DNA of 15,981 nucleotides. Origin: an uncultured Lachnospiraceae bacterium (lineage in GTDB: Bacteria > Bacillota > Clostridia > Lachnospirales > Lachnospiraceae). The DNA lies in NCBI GenBank assembly GCA_910586585.1, contig CAJUKA010000090.1, forward strand, positions 1 to 15,981, in the 5' to 3' direction. A program made the translations under genes and the position numbers. Of this stretch, positions 1-7,206 are shown piece by piece. How positions within the stretch are numbered: the stretch's first letter is position 1; every line of letters begins with the position of its first letter. The notes below the pieces were generated by a model. It did not search any database. It was given only the letters and a program-made list of their open reading frames with translations, and was not told the origin of the DNA.

Positions 1-34
1 CTCCCGAAAAATAAAGGTTTAGAAATAAAAATAG

Positions 35-55
35 GGTAGTAGATTTGACACTACC
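35..55 (+). other. Small hairpin in the leader of the first gene
   Basis: GGTAGT (35-40) pairs with ACTACC (50-55) around a 9-nt loop, ending 11 bases before the GGAGG of the first gene. It could be a regulatory hairpin or the end of an upstream terminator; there is no U-tract after it. No clear promoter is visible in the first 64 bases. Confidence 0.3.
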
Positions 56-79
56 GAAGATATCATGGAGGATAAGCGT

Positions 80-901
80 ATGGGAATGATGTTTGGTGTA
101 GGCAGTATGAGTGCGACGGTAACAACAATTAAAGATAAGAAAGGGGCTTCAGTTGGGAGTATTCGGATAAAAAAATCCAGTGAGAAAAAATTAAAAAAGT
201 TACAATATAATTGCAGAGAAATTTCCACACAGATTTTGATGGCCAAAACTTCTGGAATTGCTAGCACAGTGGCGGTAAGAGCACGTGCAAAGCTCGCGTC
301 GCTACAGAGAAAACGTGGAGTTGGTGATTATGACAGTACAGAACTGGATCATGCAATCATTCATGCAAAAAAAATGGTGCGAATCGCACGAAAACGGACA
401 AAAAACCTAAAAGAGGAAGAGCGGGCAGATTCCAGCGGTTATCTGGTTGAATGGGAAGAAAACCAAGAGAAAGAGACAAAAAACACAGAGCAAGAACGCC
501 AGATTGACCAGAACGAAGAAGAACTAAAGAGAATGCAGGAAGAGTATCAGGAAATGATGCGGGAATTAATGAAAGAAACCATAGAAGAATCTATGGAAGA
601 TGCACTGGAATTAGATGAGTTAGGGGAGGAACTGATGGGAACCATACATGTAGATATGGACCCAGAAGACTTAGAACGTCTCAAAAAAAAGCACAGAGCA
701 GATGAGCTTCGGCAAATTATGGAAGCGAATATGAAATATCTGAAGTTTATGATGGGGCGGTTAGAGAAAGAAAAGCAGTCAGGCCCCAGCATTAGTGCAG
801 TTTCGTTGCAATTTTCGGGAATTGATATGCCTGCAGAGCTGTCCATATCAGAGGCAGCACCCGCAGCTATTGAGGGAGCAAACCTTGATATTTCTGTATA
901 G
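80..901 (+). CDS. Conserved hypothetical charged protein of Lachnospiraceae type
   Basis: Function unknown. The ATG at 80 is preferred to the one at 65 because GGAGG at 67-71 lies 8 nt before it and would be inside the gene otherwise; this gives 273 aa. It has no signal peptide or membrane segment. The N-terminal third is basic (SEKKLKKLQYNCREIS, then RARAKLASLQRKRG and HAKKMVRIARKRTKNLKEEE). This pattern, with a tyrosine/asparagine/REIS box followed by RAR.K and HA.[KR]MV motifs, is what I remember of a hypothetical family common in Lachnospiraceae; that assignment is from memory. The middle (about 130-240) is glutamate- and methionine-rich and probably a long coiled coil; the tail is small and hydrophobic. 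It lies upstream of a separately promoted gene, so a link to the flagellar genes is only positional. Confidence 0.75.
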   Translation: MGMMFGVGSMSATVTTIKDKKGASVGSIRIKKSSEKKLKKLQYNCREISTQILMAKTSGIASTVAVRARAKLASLQRKRGVGDYDSTELDHAIIHAKKMVRIARKRTKNLKEEERADSSGYLVEWEENQEKETKNTEQERQIDQNEEELKRMQEEYQEMMRELMKETIEESMEDALELDELGEELMGTIHVDMDPEDLERLKKKHRADELRQIMEANMKYLKFMMGRLEKEKQSGPSISAVSLQFSGIDMPAELSISEAAPAAIEGANLDISV

Positions 902-907
902 ATGCTA

Positions 908-936
908 TTGCAAAGAACTGAATAAATTGGTATACT
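908..936 (+). promoter_or_regulatory. Sigma-A-type promoter for the DUF5722 gene
   Basis: TTGCAA (908-913) and TATACT (931-936) are separated by exactly 17 nt. The expected start of transcription near 943 is about 38 nt before the ATG at 981. The promoter begins 6 nt after the preceding stop codon, so the exported protein can be expressed independently of the gene before it. Confidence 0.6.
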
Positions 937-980
937 CAAAGACAGTGAACAATTATATTTTTTTATGATGGAGGTATACC

Positions 981-2423
981 ATGAGAAAAGTAAAAACCCC
1001 AAAACGCATTTATGGCTTGGTTTTCGTGCTATTGATTATGATGGTGGGAATACAAGCCAATGCAGCAAAAGCGCTGAACCAGGCTTTTGCAACGTCAGCG
1101 CGGAGCGTGCTTTTAGATAAAGCAACCATTTCTTATACGGCTTCGCTTCCTGAATTACCAGCAAGTGACGATGGTGTACTGTATTTGTTTGAGATGCAGC
1201 CATATGAATATGCTGTTTCGCCTGCAGCAGTGCCAGTAGCATCGGCACCAGCATCGCTTACGCCGACATTTACAGTGCCATATACAGGCGCAAGATTATA
1301 TACAAAGTTTGGTCTTGCTGTCAAATCCGGCGGACAGAATGTACTGATTGCAAATCCACAATACATTGCAAATCCAGAGCTGCTGGCTACACATACCAAA
1401 CCCAGACAGACAAGGGCATTGAAATCTGAACAGGGCAAGGATTTCTGCAATCTTTATATGTCCAATAATTTATCTGGCGTGATAGCTGGAAAATATACGA
1501 CAGCGCAAGTTATGAACGAGGGAAAAAACCAGGCGGTAACGAATCCTTATGCAAGGGCAGCAATCCTGCCAACAGATACCCGCCCTGTAACCCCGCGTTA
1601 TTATATGTTGAATGCATCAGAGCCAGCGGGAATCACAACCATTGCGAATGACCTTGCAAATTGCGCCGCGAATTCTACAGTAGAGAATTTTATTATAGGA
1701 AATGAAGTGAATGTTCGTACTTGGAATTATATGATTTGGACAGATTGGGACAGTTATATCAGAGAGTATGCGCAGGTATTTCGAGTAGCATATAATGCAA
1801 TTAAGAGTCAAAATGCAAATGCAAGGGTATTTGTGTGCATCGATCAGAACTGGGATAGAAATCGTCCAGTAGGACATGCAGAATACTATGAATATATTGA
1901 CGGAAAAGATTTTCTTGCCAAATTTAATGCATTGATTGCAGGAGAAGGAAACATTGACTGGGGTGTAGCACAGCATCCTTATCCGGTGCCGCTGACATAT
2001 GCCAAATTTTGGGACATGTCTGGCTGTCCAGATGGAGGATATATGGCTGCACAGGTATCTTCTGGCAAAATGATGACATTCCAAAATCTGTCGCTGCTGA
2101 CCAATTACTTGCAGTCTCCGGAAATGCTAAGCCCTGCAGGAACTGTTCGACATGTGATTTTAAGCGAAATCGGACTTACGAATGCACAGGGGAATGAAGT
2201 CCAGGCGGCGGCACTGTATACGTCTTATGTAGCAGCAAAATCGAATCCATATATTGACGAGATTATTTATCTGTTAAGCTTTAGTGAACCGCAGGTAGAC
2301 ACGAGACTTTCCGGACAGTCACAGTTGGTATACAATAGTCTGGGAACTGCATCAGAAGCAACTTATGATGCATGGGCAAAGGCATTTATTGGAATTAGCG
2401 ACTGGTCACAGGTTATCAAATAA
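981..2423 (+). CDS. Exported DUF5722 domain protein, glycosidase-like
   Basis: Predicted exported protein of 480 aa. A basic start followed by a hydrophobic stretch (about residues 10-23) and a GIQANAAKA cleavage region form a signal peptide. The rest resembles the DUF5722 family of Lachnospiraceae. Recognisable blocks are the N-terminal beta-rich segment ending ATHTKPRQT, then FIIGNEVN with Glu near 242, YNAIKSQNANARVF.CIDQNWDR, GNIDWGVAQHPYPVPL and VILSEIG with Glu near 396. Glutamates ending two such strands recall the acid/base and nucleophile positions of clan GH-A TIM-barrel glycosidases, but no activity is established and the substrate is unknown. GGAGG at 970-974 supports the start. 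A promoter upstream and a terminator-like hairpin downstream make it monocistronic. Confidence 0.85.
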   Translation: MRKVKTPKRIYGLVFVLLIMMVGIQANAAKALNQAFATSARSVLLDKATISYTASLPELPASDDGVLYLFEMQPYEYAVSPAAVPVASAPASLTPTFTVPYTGARLYTKFGLAVKSGGQNVLIANPQYIANPELLATHTKPRQTRALKSEQGKDFCNLYMSNNLSGVIAGKYTTAQVMNEGKNQAVTNPYARAAILPTDTRPVTPRYYMLNASEPAGITTIANDLANCAANSTVENFIIGNEVNVRTWNYMIWTDWDSYIREYAQVFRVAYNAIKSQNANARVFVCIDQNWDRNRPVGHAEYYEYIDGKDFLAKFNALIAGEGNIDWGVAQHPYPVPLTYAKFWDMSGCPDGGYMAAQVSSGKMMTFQNLSLLTNYLQSPEMLSPAGTVRHVILSEIGLTNAQGNEVQAAALYTSYVAAKSNPYIDEIIYLLSFSEPQVDTRLSGQSQLVYNSLGTASEATYDAWAKAFIGISDWSQVIK

Positions 2424-2436
2424 AATTCTAGGATTT

Positions 2437-2458
2437 AAGAGGGGGTCATCCCTCTCTT
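2437..2458 (+). terminator. Hairpin terminator after the DUF5722 gene
   Basis: AAGAGGGGG (2437-2445) pairs with CCCTCTCTT (2450-2458) through nine pairs including one G-U, with a TCAT loop. The T-run after it is weak (ACTGATTTTA), so termination may be partial. It separates the DUF5722 gene from the sigma-28 promoter 30 nt further on. Confidence 0.6.
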
Positions 2459-2487
2459 ACTGATTTTATGTAATTTAAAAAAAGGTA

Positions 2488-2514
2488 TAAAGTAAATCGA
2501 AAAAAGACCGATAA
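2488..2514 (+). promoter_or_regulatory. Sigma-28 (FliA/SigD) promoter of the flgM operon
   Basis: TAAAGTAA (2488-2495), 11 nt, then ACCGATAA (2507-2514). The sigma-28 consensus is TAAAGTTT-N11-GCCGATAA, so 13 of 16 positions match, including the invariant TAAA and CCGATAA. It lies about 60 nt before flgM. Placing flgM under sigma-28 itself gives the usual feedback in which FlgM limits class-III expression. Confidence 0.9.
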
Positions 2515-2575
2515 ATAATATAAGCAGTAAGTGCGAAGTGCGAAGAGCTTTACAGCAAGGAAGGAGGAGTCCGGT

Positions 2576-2857
2576 ATGCGTATAGATGCTTATAATCAAA
2601 TTCATAATATTTACGGTGCCAAGAAGCCAGCAAAGTTAGATGAAAAGAAACCGACAACAACGAGTTTTAAAGATCAGCTTATGCTTTCAGCGACTGCACA
2701 GGATGCTTCCACGGCAAAGAAGGCGGTTTTAGCCGCTCCGGATGTGCGTGAGGACCTCGTTGCCTCTTTGAAGGAGCGCATCGATAACGACACCTATGAG
2801 GTGGATGCGGAGGATTTTGCCGGAAAGCTTTTAGAAAAATATAATGGATTATTTTAG
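2576..2857 (+). CDS. flgM: Anti-sigma-28 factor FlgM
   Basis: FlgM binds and holds sigma-28 until the hook-basal body is complete, then is exported (family knowledge). The 93-aa product has the expected layout: a low-complexity N-terminal half (MRIDAYNQIHNIYGAKKP) that is usually disordered, and a C-terminal sigma-binding half with VREDLVASLKERIDNDTYEV and DAEDFAGKLLEKY, which fits the FlgM signature of an LK..I..GTY..D...A.KLL pattern. The ATG at 2576 follows AAGGAGGAG (2561-2569) closely; an in-frame GTG 45 nt upstream has no ribosome site and is rejected. It is the first gene after a sigma-28 promoter and is followed by flgN, as in other Firmicutes. Confidence 0.92.
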   Translation: MRIDAYNQIHNIYGAKKPAKLDEKKPTTTSFKDQLMLSATAQDASTAKKAVLAAPDVREDLVASLKERIDNDTYEVDAEDFAGKLLEKYNGLF

Positions 2858-2927
2858 CAATAAGGAGTGAATGCTAAAAATAACAAGTAGGGGAGAAGAC
2901 CTGATGACATGACAGAGAGGTATATAA

Positions 2928-3446
2928 GTGGCTAGCTTATTGGAAAACTTGATTAAAGTGCTCGACAGCGAGACGACAGAGTATGAAAAACTCATAGGTC
3001 TTGCCGAGAGCAAAACTCCCGTCATTGTTTCGGGAGATGTAGAAAGCCTGGGAAAAATCACGGAAGAGGAACAGGCAATCGTAGGCTTAATCCAGGGAAT
3101 GGAGAAGAAGAGAAATAAATTCCTGGCTGATATTGCCAACGTAGTTAACAGGGATGTTGAATCATTGAAACTAATAGACCTGATTCAGATGCTTGAAAAT
3201 ATGCCCGAACAGCAGGAAATGCTGAGGGATGTTCAGGAACGTTTGAAGAAAACCATAAATCAGCTCAAAGCAGTAAACGATAAAAACCAAATGCTGCTGG
3301 CGGATAAACTGGATATGGTTGAATTTAATCTGAACATGATTAGAGCTATGAAGTCTGCGCCGGAAACAGCCAATTATTCAAAGAATGCATATACAAACGG
3401 ACAATCGCTTGGTATCTTTCATGGTGGTTTCGACGCGAAACAATAA
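2928..3446 (+). CDS. flgN: Flagellar export chaperone FlgN
   Basis: FlgN binds the C-termini of FlgK and FlgL in the cytoplasm and delivers them to the flagellar export gate (family knowledge). The 172-aa product is almost wholly helical and coiled-coil-like. The opening SLLENLIKVLDSETTEYEKLIGLAESKTPVIVSGDVESLGKI is typical of FlgN, as are the following EEEQAIVGLIQGMEKKR and the C-terminal LADKLDMVEFNLNMIRAM. The start is GTG, with GAGAGG at 2915-2920 seven nt before it. It lies between flgM and the first flgK, so the chaperone is made with its clients. Confidence 0.9.
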   Translation: MASLLENLIKVLDSETTEYEKLIGLAESKTPVIVSGDVESLGKITEEEQAIVGLIQGMEKKRNKFLADIANVVNRDVESLKLIDLIQMLENMPEQQEMLRDVQERLKKTINQLKAVNDKNQMLLADKLDMVEFNLNMIRAMKSAPETANYSKNAYTNGQSLGIFHGGFDAKQ

Positions 3447-3471
3447 ACGACGAAACACGAGGTGAGATACC

Positions 3472-5274
3472 ATGTCTTTATTTGGATCATTATATATTGG
3501 TGACAGCGGACTGCGCACATCGCAGCATGGGCTCAATACAGTAGCGCACAACCTGTCCAATCTGAACACACCGGGATATGTCCGCCAGCAGGTGGCAAAT
3601 TCCGATACAACATATTCGAATACAGGCCGTTCCCTGGCGGGCTATAACCATCAGGTAGGTGACGGTGTCAAATATTCCGAGTGCAGGCATGTCAGGGATA
3701 CGTTCCTTGACTTTGCTTATCGCATGGAGTCGGGAAGATTATCCTATTATGAAACTTCATATTCGGCAGTTCTTGAACTAGAGGACATCATGGGAGAATT
3801 TGATGGTGCAGCTTTCAGCAAGTCTGTATCAGGGTTGTGGGTGGCAATGCAGGAGCTTGCAAAAAGCCCAAATGATGTGACGAATATTTCAATGCTGGTT
3901 TCAAAAGCAGCAACATTCATTGAGAATGCCTCAGCGGTATATAAATCTTTTCAGGAGTATCAGAACAACCTGAACAGACAGGTAAAAGATTCCGTGAAGG
4001 ATATCAATGCAATTGGAAAAAGAATTGACGAATTAAACAAACAAATTATGAAAATAGAAGTCGGAGGGCAAGAACATGCAAACGATCTCAGAGATGAGAG
4101 AGATGCGTTGATTGATACACTTTCTGGCTACGGAAATGTTACTTTCCGTGAGGAACCGAATAAAGCAGTTACCGTATATTTCAACGGTGTTGATTTTGTC
4201 AACGATGGTTCCTACAATGAGATGAAACTGCTCACGAACGAAGAAAACGGATATGTGACTCCATATTGGCCACATAATCTTTTGTATAAGGAAGATAAAA
4301 ACGGAAACCGGGTTCCAGACTATGACTCAGCACTTGTATTTAATCTGACAGATGAAATATCAACAGCAAATAATACAGATGTAGGCTCGCTGAGAGCGCT
4401 GCTTTTGGCAAGAGGCGATCACGTAGCTGATTATACAGACCTTACAGTAGGGGCATGTACAGACAGAAAACTGGATACACTTGAGATTGGCGCAGAAAAG
4501 TACAATGATAAAGCTGGGCTTGAATACTATGACAAGTATATATCAAATTCCATTGTTATGAATGCCGAGGCAGAGTTTGATAACCTTGTACATTCTATTA
4601 TAACCAAAGTAAATGAAGTTCTTGCAGAAAACTGTGATCCCAAGAGCGGATACCTGTGCAACGACGATGGCACGCCAATGCAGATGTTTGTCAAATCAGG
4701 TTCCCCGGCATATGAAAGAGTTGTACTGACCAAAAAAGAAGTACAGGAGCTGGAGGCTCAGGGAGCAAAGCTTCATCAGATTTATGACGAAAACGGAGAG
4801 GCGCTTCCAAATACATATTGGAAGTATGTGGAAGAGGACCCTAATAATAAAACCTCGCTTTATAACTGCCAAAATACAATCATTAACCAGAAACTTGTGC
4901 AAGTGCCAGCGCTTCTTGGATTTACGAAAGAAGAGCAGTCCGCAGATTTCAACCTTGGCAAAGCGTTTGTGGAAGCATTCCAGAAAGATGGAATTTACCT
5001 CAATCCAAAAGCCACAGAAAAGAGTACCTATGAAAACTGCTATATTGATTTGGTCAATCAGGTGGCAGCATCGGGCTATGTTTTCAAAGGACTGTATGAA
5101 TATGAGCAGCTTGCAGTAGAGCAGACAGAAAATGAGAGACAGACCGTAATCGGCGTATCCTCAGATGAGGAGCTGGAGCATATGATCATGTACCAGAATG
5201 CATACAATGCAGCCAGCAGATATATCAATGTGATTAATTCAATGCTTGACACACTGTTAGGTATGGGTGCATAA
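3472..5274 (+). CDS. flgK: Hook-associated protein 1 FlgK, first copy
   Basis: FlgK forms the first junction ring between hook and filament. The 600-aa product opens with a rod/hook-type N-terminus (SGLRTSQHGLNTVAHNLSNLNTPGYVRQ), followed by a helical D1 segment (about 90-190, with QNNLNRQVKDSVKDINAIGKRIDELNKQI) and EHANDLRDERDALIDTLSG. A variable central domain follows (about 220-500), and the end is the standard FlgK C-terminus SSDEELEHMIMYQNAYNAASRYINVINSMLDTLL. Both ends, which pack together in the D0/D1 core, are intact. GAGGTGA (3459-3465) supports the ATG. It lies 25 nt after flgN and 34 nt before a second flgK, within one transcription unit. Confidence 0.93.
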   Translation: MSLFGSLYIGDSGLRTSQHGLNTVAHNLSNLNTPGYVRQQVANSDTTYSNTGRSLAGYNHQVGDGVKYSECRHVRDTFLDFAYRMESGRLSYYETSYSAVLELEDIMGEFDGAAFSKSVSGLWVAMQELAKSPNDVTNISMLVSKAATFIENASAVYKSFQEYQNNLNRQVKDSVKDINAIGKRIDELNKQIMKIEVGGQEHANDLRDERDALIDTLSGYGNVTFREEPNKAVTVYFNGVDFVNDGSYNEMKLLTNEENGYVTPYWPHNLLYKEDKNGNRVPDYDSALVFNLTDEISTANNTDVGSLRALLLARGDHVADYTDLTVGACTDRKLDTLEIGAEKYNDKAGLEYYDKYISNSIVMNAEAEFDNLVHSIITKVNEVLAENCDPKSGYLCNDDGTPMQMFVKSGSPAYERVVLTKKEVQELEAQGAKLHQIYDENGEALPNTYWKYVEEDPNNKTSLYNCQNTIINQKLVQVPALLGFTKEEQSADFNLGKAFVEAFQKDGIYLNPKATEKSTYENCYIDLVNQVAASGYVFKGLYEYEQLAVEQTENERQTVIGVSSDEELEHMIMYQNAYNAASRYINVINSMLDTLLGMGA

Positions 5275-5308
5275 AATAACAGATTCGGTTTACAAGGGGA
5301 GGAATATA

Positions 5309-7186
5309 ATGCCATCAACATTTACAGGATTAAATATATCATATACAGGTCTGACAGCTTCCAATGCAGCGCTGAATACGACTGCGAATAATATTGCCAA
5401 TATTGAGACAGATGGTTATTCAAGGCAGATTGTGAATCAATCGGCTGCGACAGCGATGCGCGCCTTTGCAAGTTATGGCTGTATTGGCGCCGGTGTCGAT
5501 ACCCTAGGCGCGGAGAGAGTCAGGGACATCTATTATGATGAAAAATATTGGAACAACAATTCAAAACTTGGTGAATATGACAAAAAACAGTATTACTGTC
5601 TTATTATAGACAATTATCTCAATGATCAGAGAGGAACAAACGAAGTAAAAGGTTTTACCACGATTTTCAGTGAATACCAGGCAGCGATGGAATCGCTGTC
5701 AACCCACACAGGTGAAACAAATTATGCGCTGGATTTCATTGGCAAGGCAGGAAATCTCTGTGAATATTTTAACATTTTATACAACAACTTTCAGAAGATG
5801 CAAAGCGATGTAAATGATGAAATCAGCATCAAGGTTGATGAGATAAACAATGTTGCAAAAGAGATTGCTTCTTTAAATAAACAAATTAATATGATAGAAG
5901 TAAACGGCACAACCGTTGCGAATGAGCTGCGTGACAAAAGAGATCTTTTGATGGATCAGCTCTCGGCAGTAGTGGATGTGCAGTTTGAAGAGAAGCCGAT
6001 GCTGGACGATCATGGAAGAGAAACAAACATGAAAGAGTATACGGTGACAATTGCAGGCGGCAAGACGCTTGTGGACGGCTATGAATACAGACAGCTTGAA
6101 TGTGTATCAAGAAAGCCATGGCAAAAGGTCAATCAGAATGAAGTGGACGGCCTGTATGATGTGGTGTGGAAAGACACAAGAGAAGACCTTGGGTTAACTG
6201 CCAAAAATATAAGAGGAGAGCTCAAAGGACTCTTTGAAATGAGGGACGGCAATAATAACGAAGCATTTCATGGAACCGTTTCGGATGTTGACAGACTGAA
6301 TAATACCGTAAAAATAAAAGTGACAGACAGCTATCTGAAAGATATCTCAAAAAGCACGCTTCCTCTGACAGATGGATGTATTACGCTTGGCGGTGATAAA
6401 TATTATTATGACAGCTTTGAATTTGAGATAGATGATCAGGGAGAAGCTTATTATACCTTTAAAATGTCGGATGACATTACCAGGAATCCTTCAAAAGTGC
6501 CTGCGGCAAAGACTGGAATGAGCGCCAAAGTTGGTGAGCAGGTGGACTATCAGGGTATTCCATATTATTTGGAGCAGATGAATGAGTGGGTAAGAGATTA
6601 TTCCTACAACTTCAACAAGATCTATGGTGTGGAAAATGCTACCGATTATAATGGGGATACGCATGAAGGCGCGATTTTCTTTACAGGCGACAATGCTGTC
6701 AAAGGCGGGCAGTTCACGCTTGACGTGGATCTTCGCGCAAAAAAATACAGCAGCACAGACAATGGATATCATTTGCTGACAGCCGGAAACTTTAATGTGG
6801 AGAAATCCATTCAAAATGATGCGTCAACACTTGCCACGCATACCGGAGAGTCAGAGGGTCCTTCTAAATATGACATCATCAATAATCTCAAAGAGTTAGC
6901 CAAAAATAAAGATATGATGTCCTTCAGAGGATGCGATGCACAAAGCTTTTTGATATGTCTGATGGGTGATTCCGGTTTAAATGCACGGAGCGCCGGTGAT
7001 TTTGTAGAAATCTATGAAAATATACAAGAATCTATCGAGGGTAACCGTATTTCTGTGAGCGGTGTTGATTCCGACGAAGAAGCAGCCAATATGGTAAAAT
7101 TCCAGAATGCCTATAATCTAGCAAGTAAGATGATATCTGTGATGAATTCTTGTTACGACAGACTGATCAATGAAACTGGTGTTTAA
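5309..7186 (+). CDS. Hook-associated protein FlgK, second divergent copy
   Basis: A second FlgK-family protein, 625 aa, in tandem with the first. The N-terminus (TGLNISYTGLTASNAALNTTANNIANIETDGYSRQ) is closer to the classic FlgK consensus than that of its neighbour. The C-terminus (GVDSDEEAANMVKFQNAYNLASKMISVMNSCYDRL) is complete. The middle contains SLNKQINMIEVNGTTVANELRDKRDLLMDQLS and a beta-rich variable domain. The start at 5309 follows AGGGGAGG (5296-5302); an in-frame ATG 42 nt earlier overlaps the previous gene and lacks a ribosome site. The middles of the two copies show little similarity by eye, so this is an old duplication. Both could be junction proteins used in different positions or conditions. 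Confidence 0.9.
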   Translation: MPSTFTGLNISYTGLTASNAALNTTANNIANIETDGYSRQIVNQSAATAMRAFASYGCIGAGVDTLGAERVRDIYYDEKYWNNNSKLGEYDKKQYYCLIIDNYLNDQRGTNEVKGFTTIFSEYQAAMESLSTHTGETNYALDFIGKAGNLCEYFNILYNNFQKMQSDVNDEISIKVDEINNVAKEIASLNKQINMIEVNGTTVANELRDKRDLLMDQLSAVVDVQFEEKPMLDDHGRETNMKEYTVTIAGGKTLVDGYEYRQLECVSRKPWQKVNQNEVDGLYDVVWKDTREDLGLTAKNIRGELKGLFEMRDGNNNEAFHGTVSDVDRLNNTVKIKVTDSYLKDISKSTLPLTDGCITLGGDKYYYDSFEFEIDDQGEAYYTFKMSDDITRNPSKVPAAKTGMSAKVGEQVDYQGIPYYLEQMNEWVRDYSYNFNKIYGVENATDYNGDTHEGAIFFTGDNAVKGGQFTLDVDLRAKKYSSTDNGYHLLTAGNFNVEKSIQNDASTLATHTGESEGPSKYDIINNLKELAKNKDMMSFRGCDAQSFLICLMGDSGLNARSAGDFVEIYENIQESIEGNRISVSGVDSDEEAANMVKFQNAYNLASKMISVMNSCYDRLINETGV

Positions 7187-7206
7187 GCGATAAAGGAGAA
7201 TGAGAT

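Noticed and set aside
929..980. RNA hairpin between GGTATAC (929-935) and GTATACC (974-980) masking the ribosome site
   Set aside because: The left arm overlaps the -10 element, upstream of the expected transcription start, so it would not be in the mRNA.
547..1002. Minus-strand open frame opposite the end of the first gene
   Set aside because: Serine-rich, low-complexity translation of the complement of a Glu/Met-rich coding region; no ribosome site and it runs through the promoter at 908-936.
2900..2907. CTGATGA before flgN, which resembles the hammerhead core
   Set aside because: No GAAA box, stem III or stem I follows; it is a chance match.
2870..2911. 13-codon open frame starting ATGCTAAAAATA after AAGGAG, between flgM and flgN
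   Set aside because: Spacing from the ribosome site is very short and the peptide has no support. A translated leader is possible but unproven.
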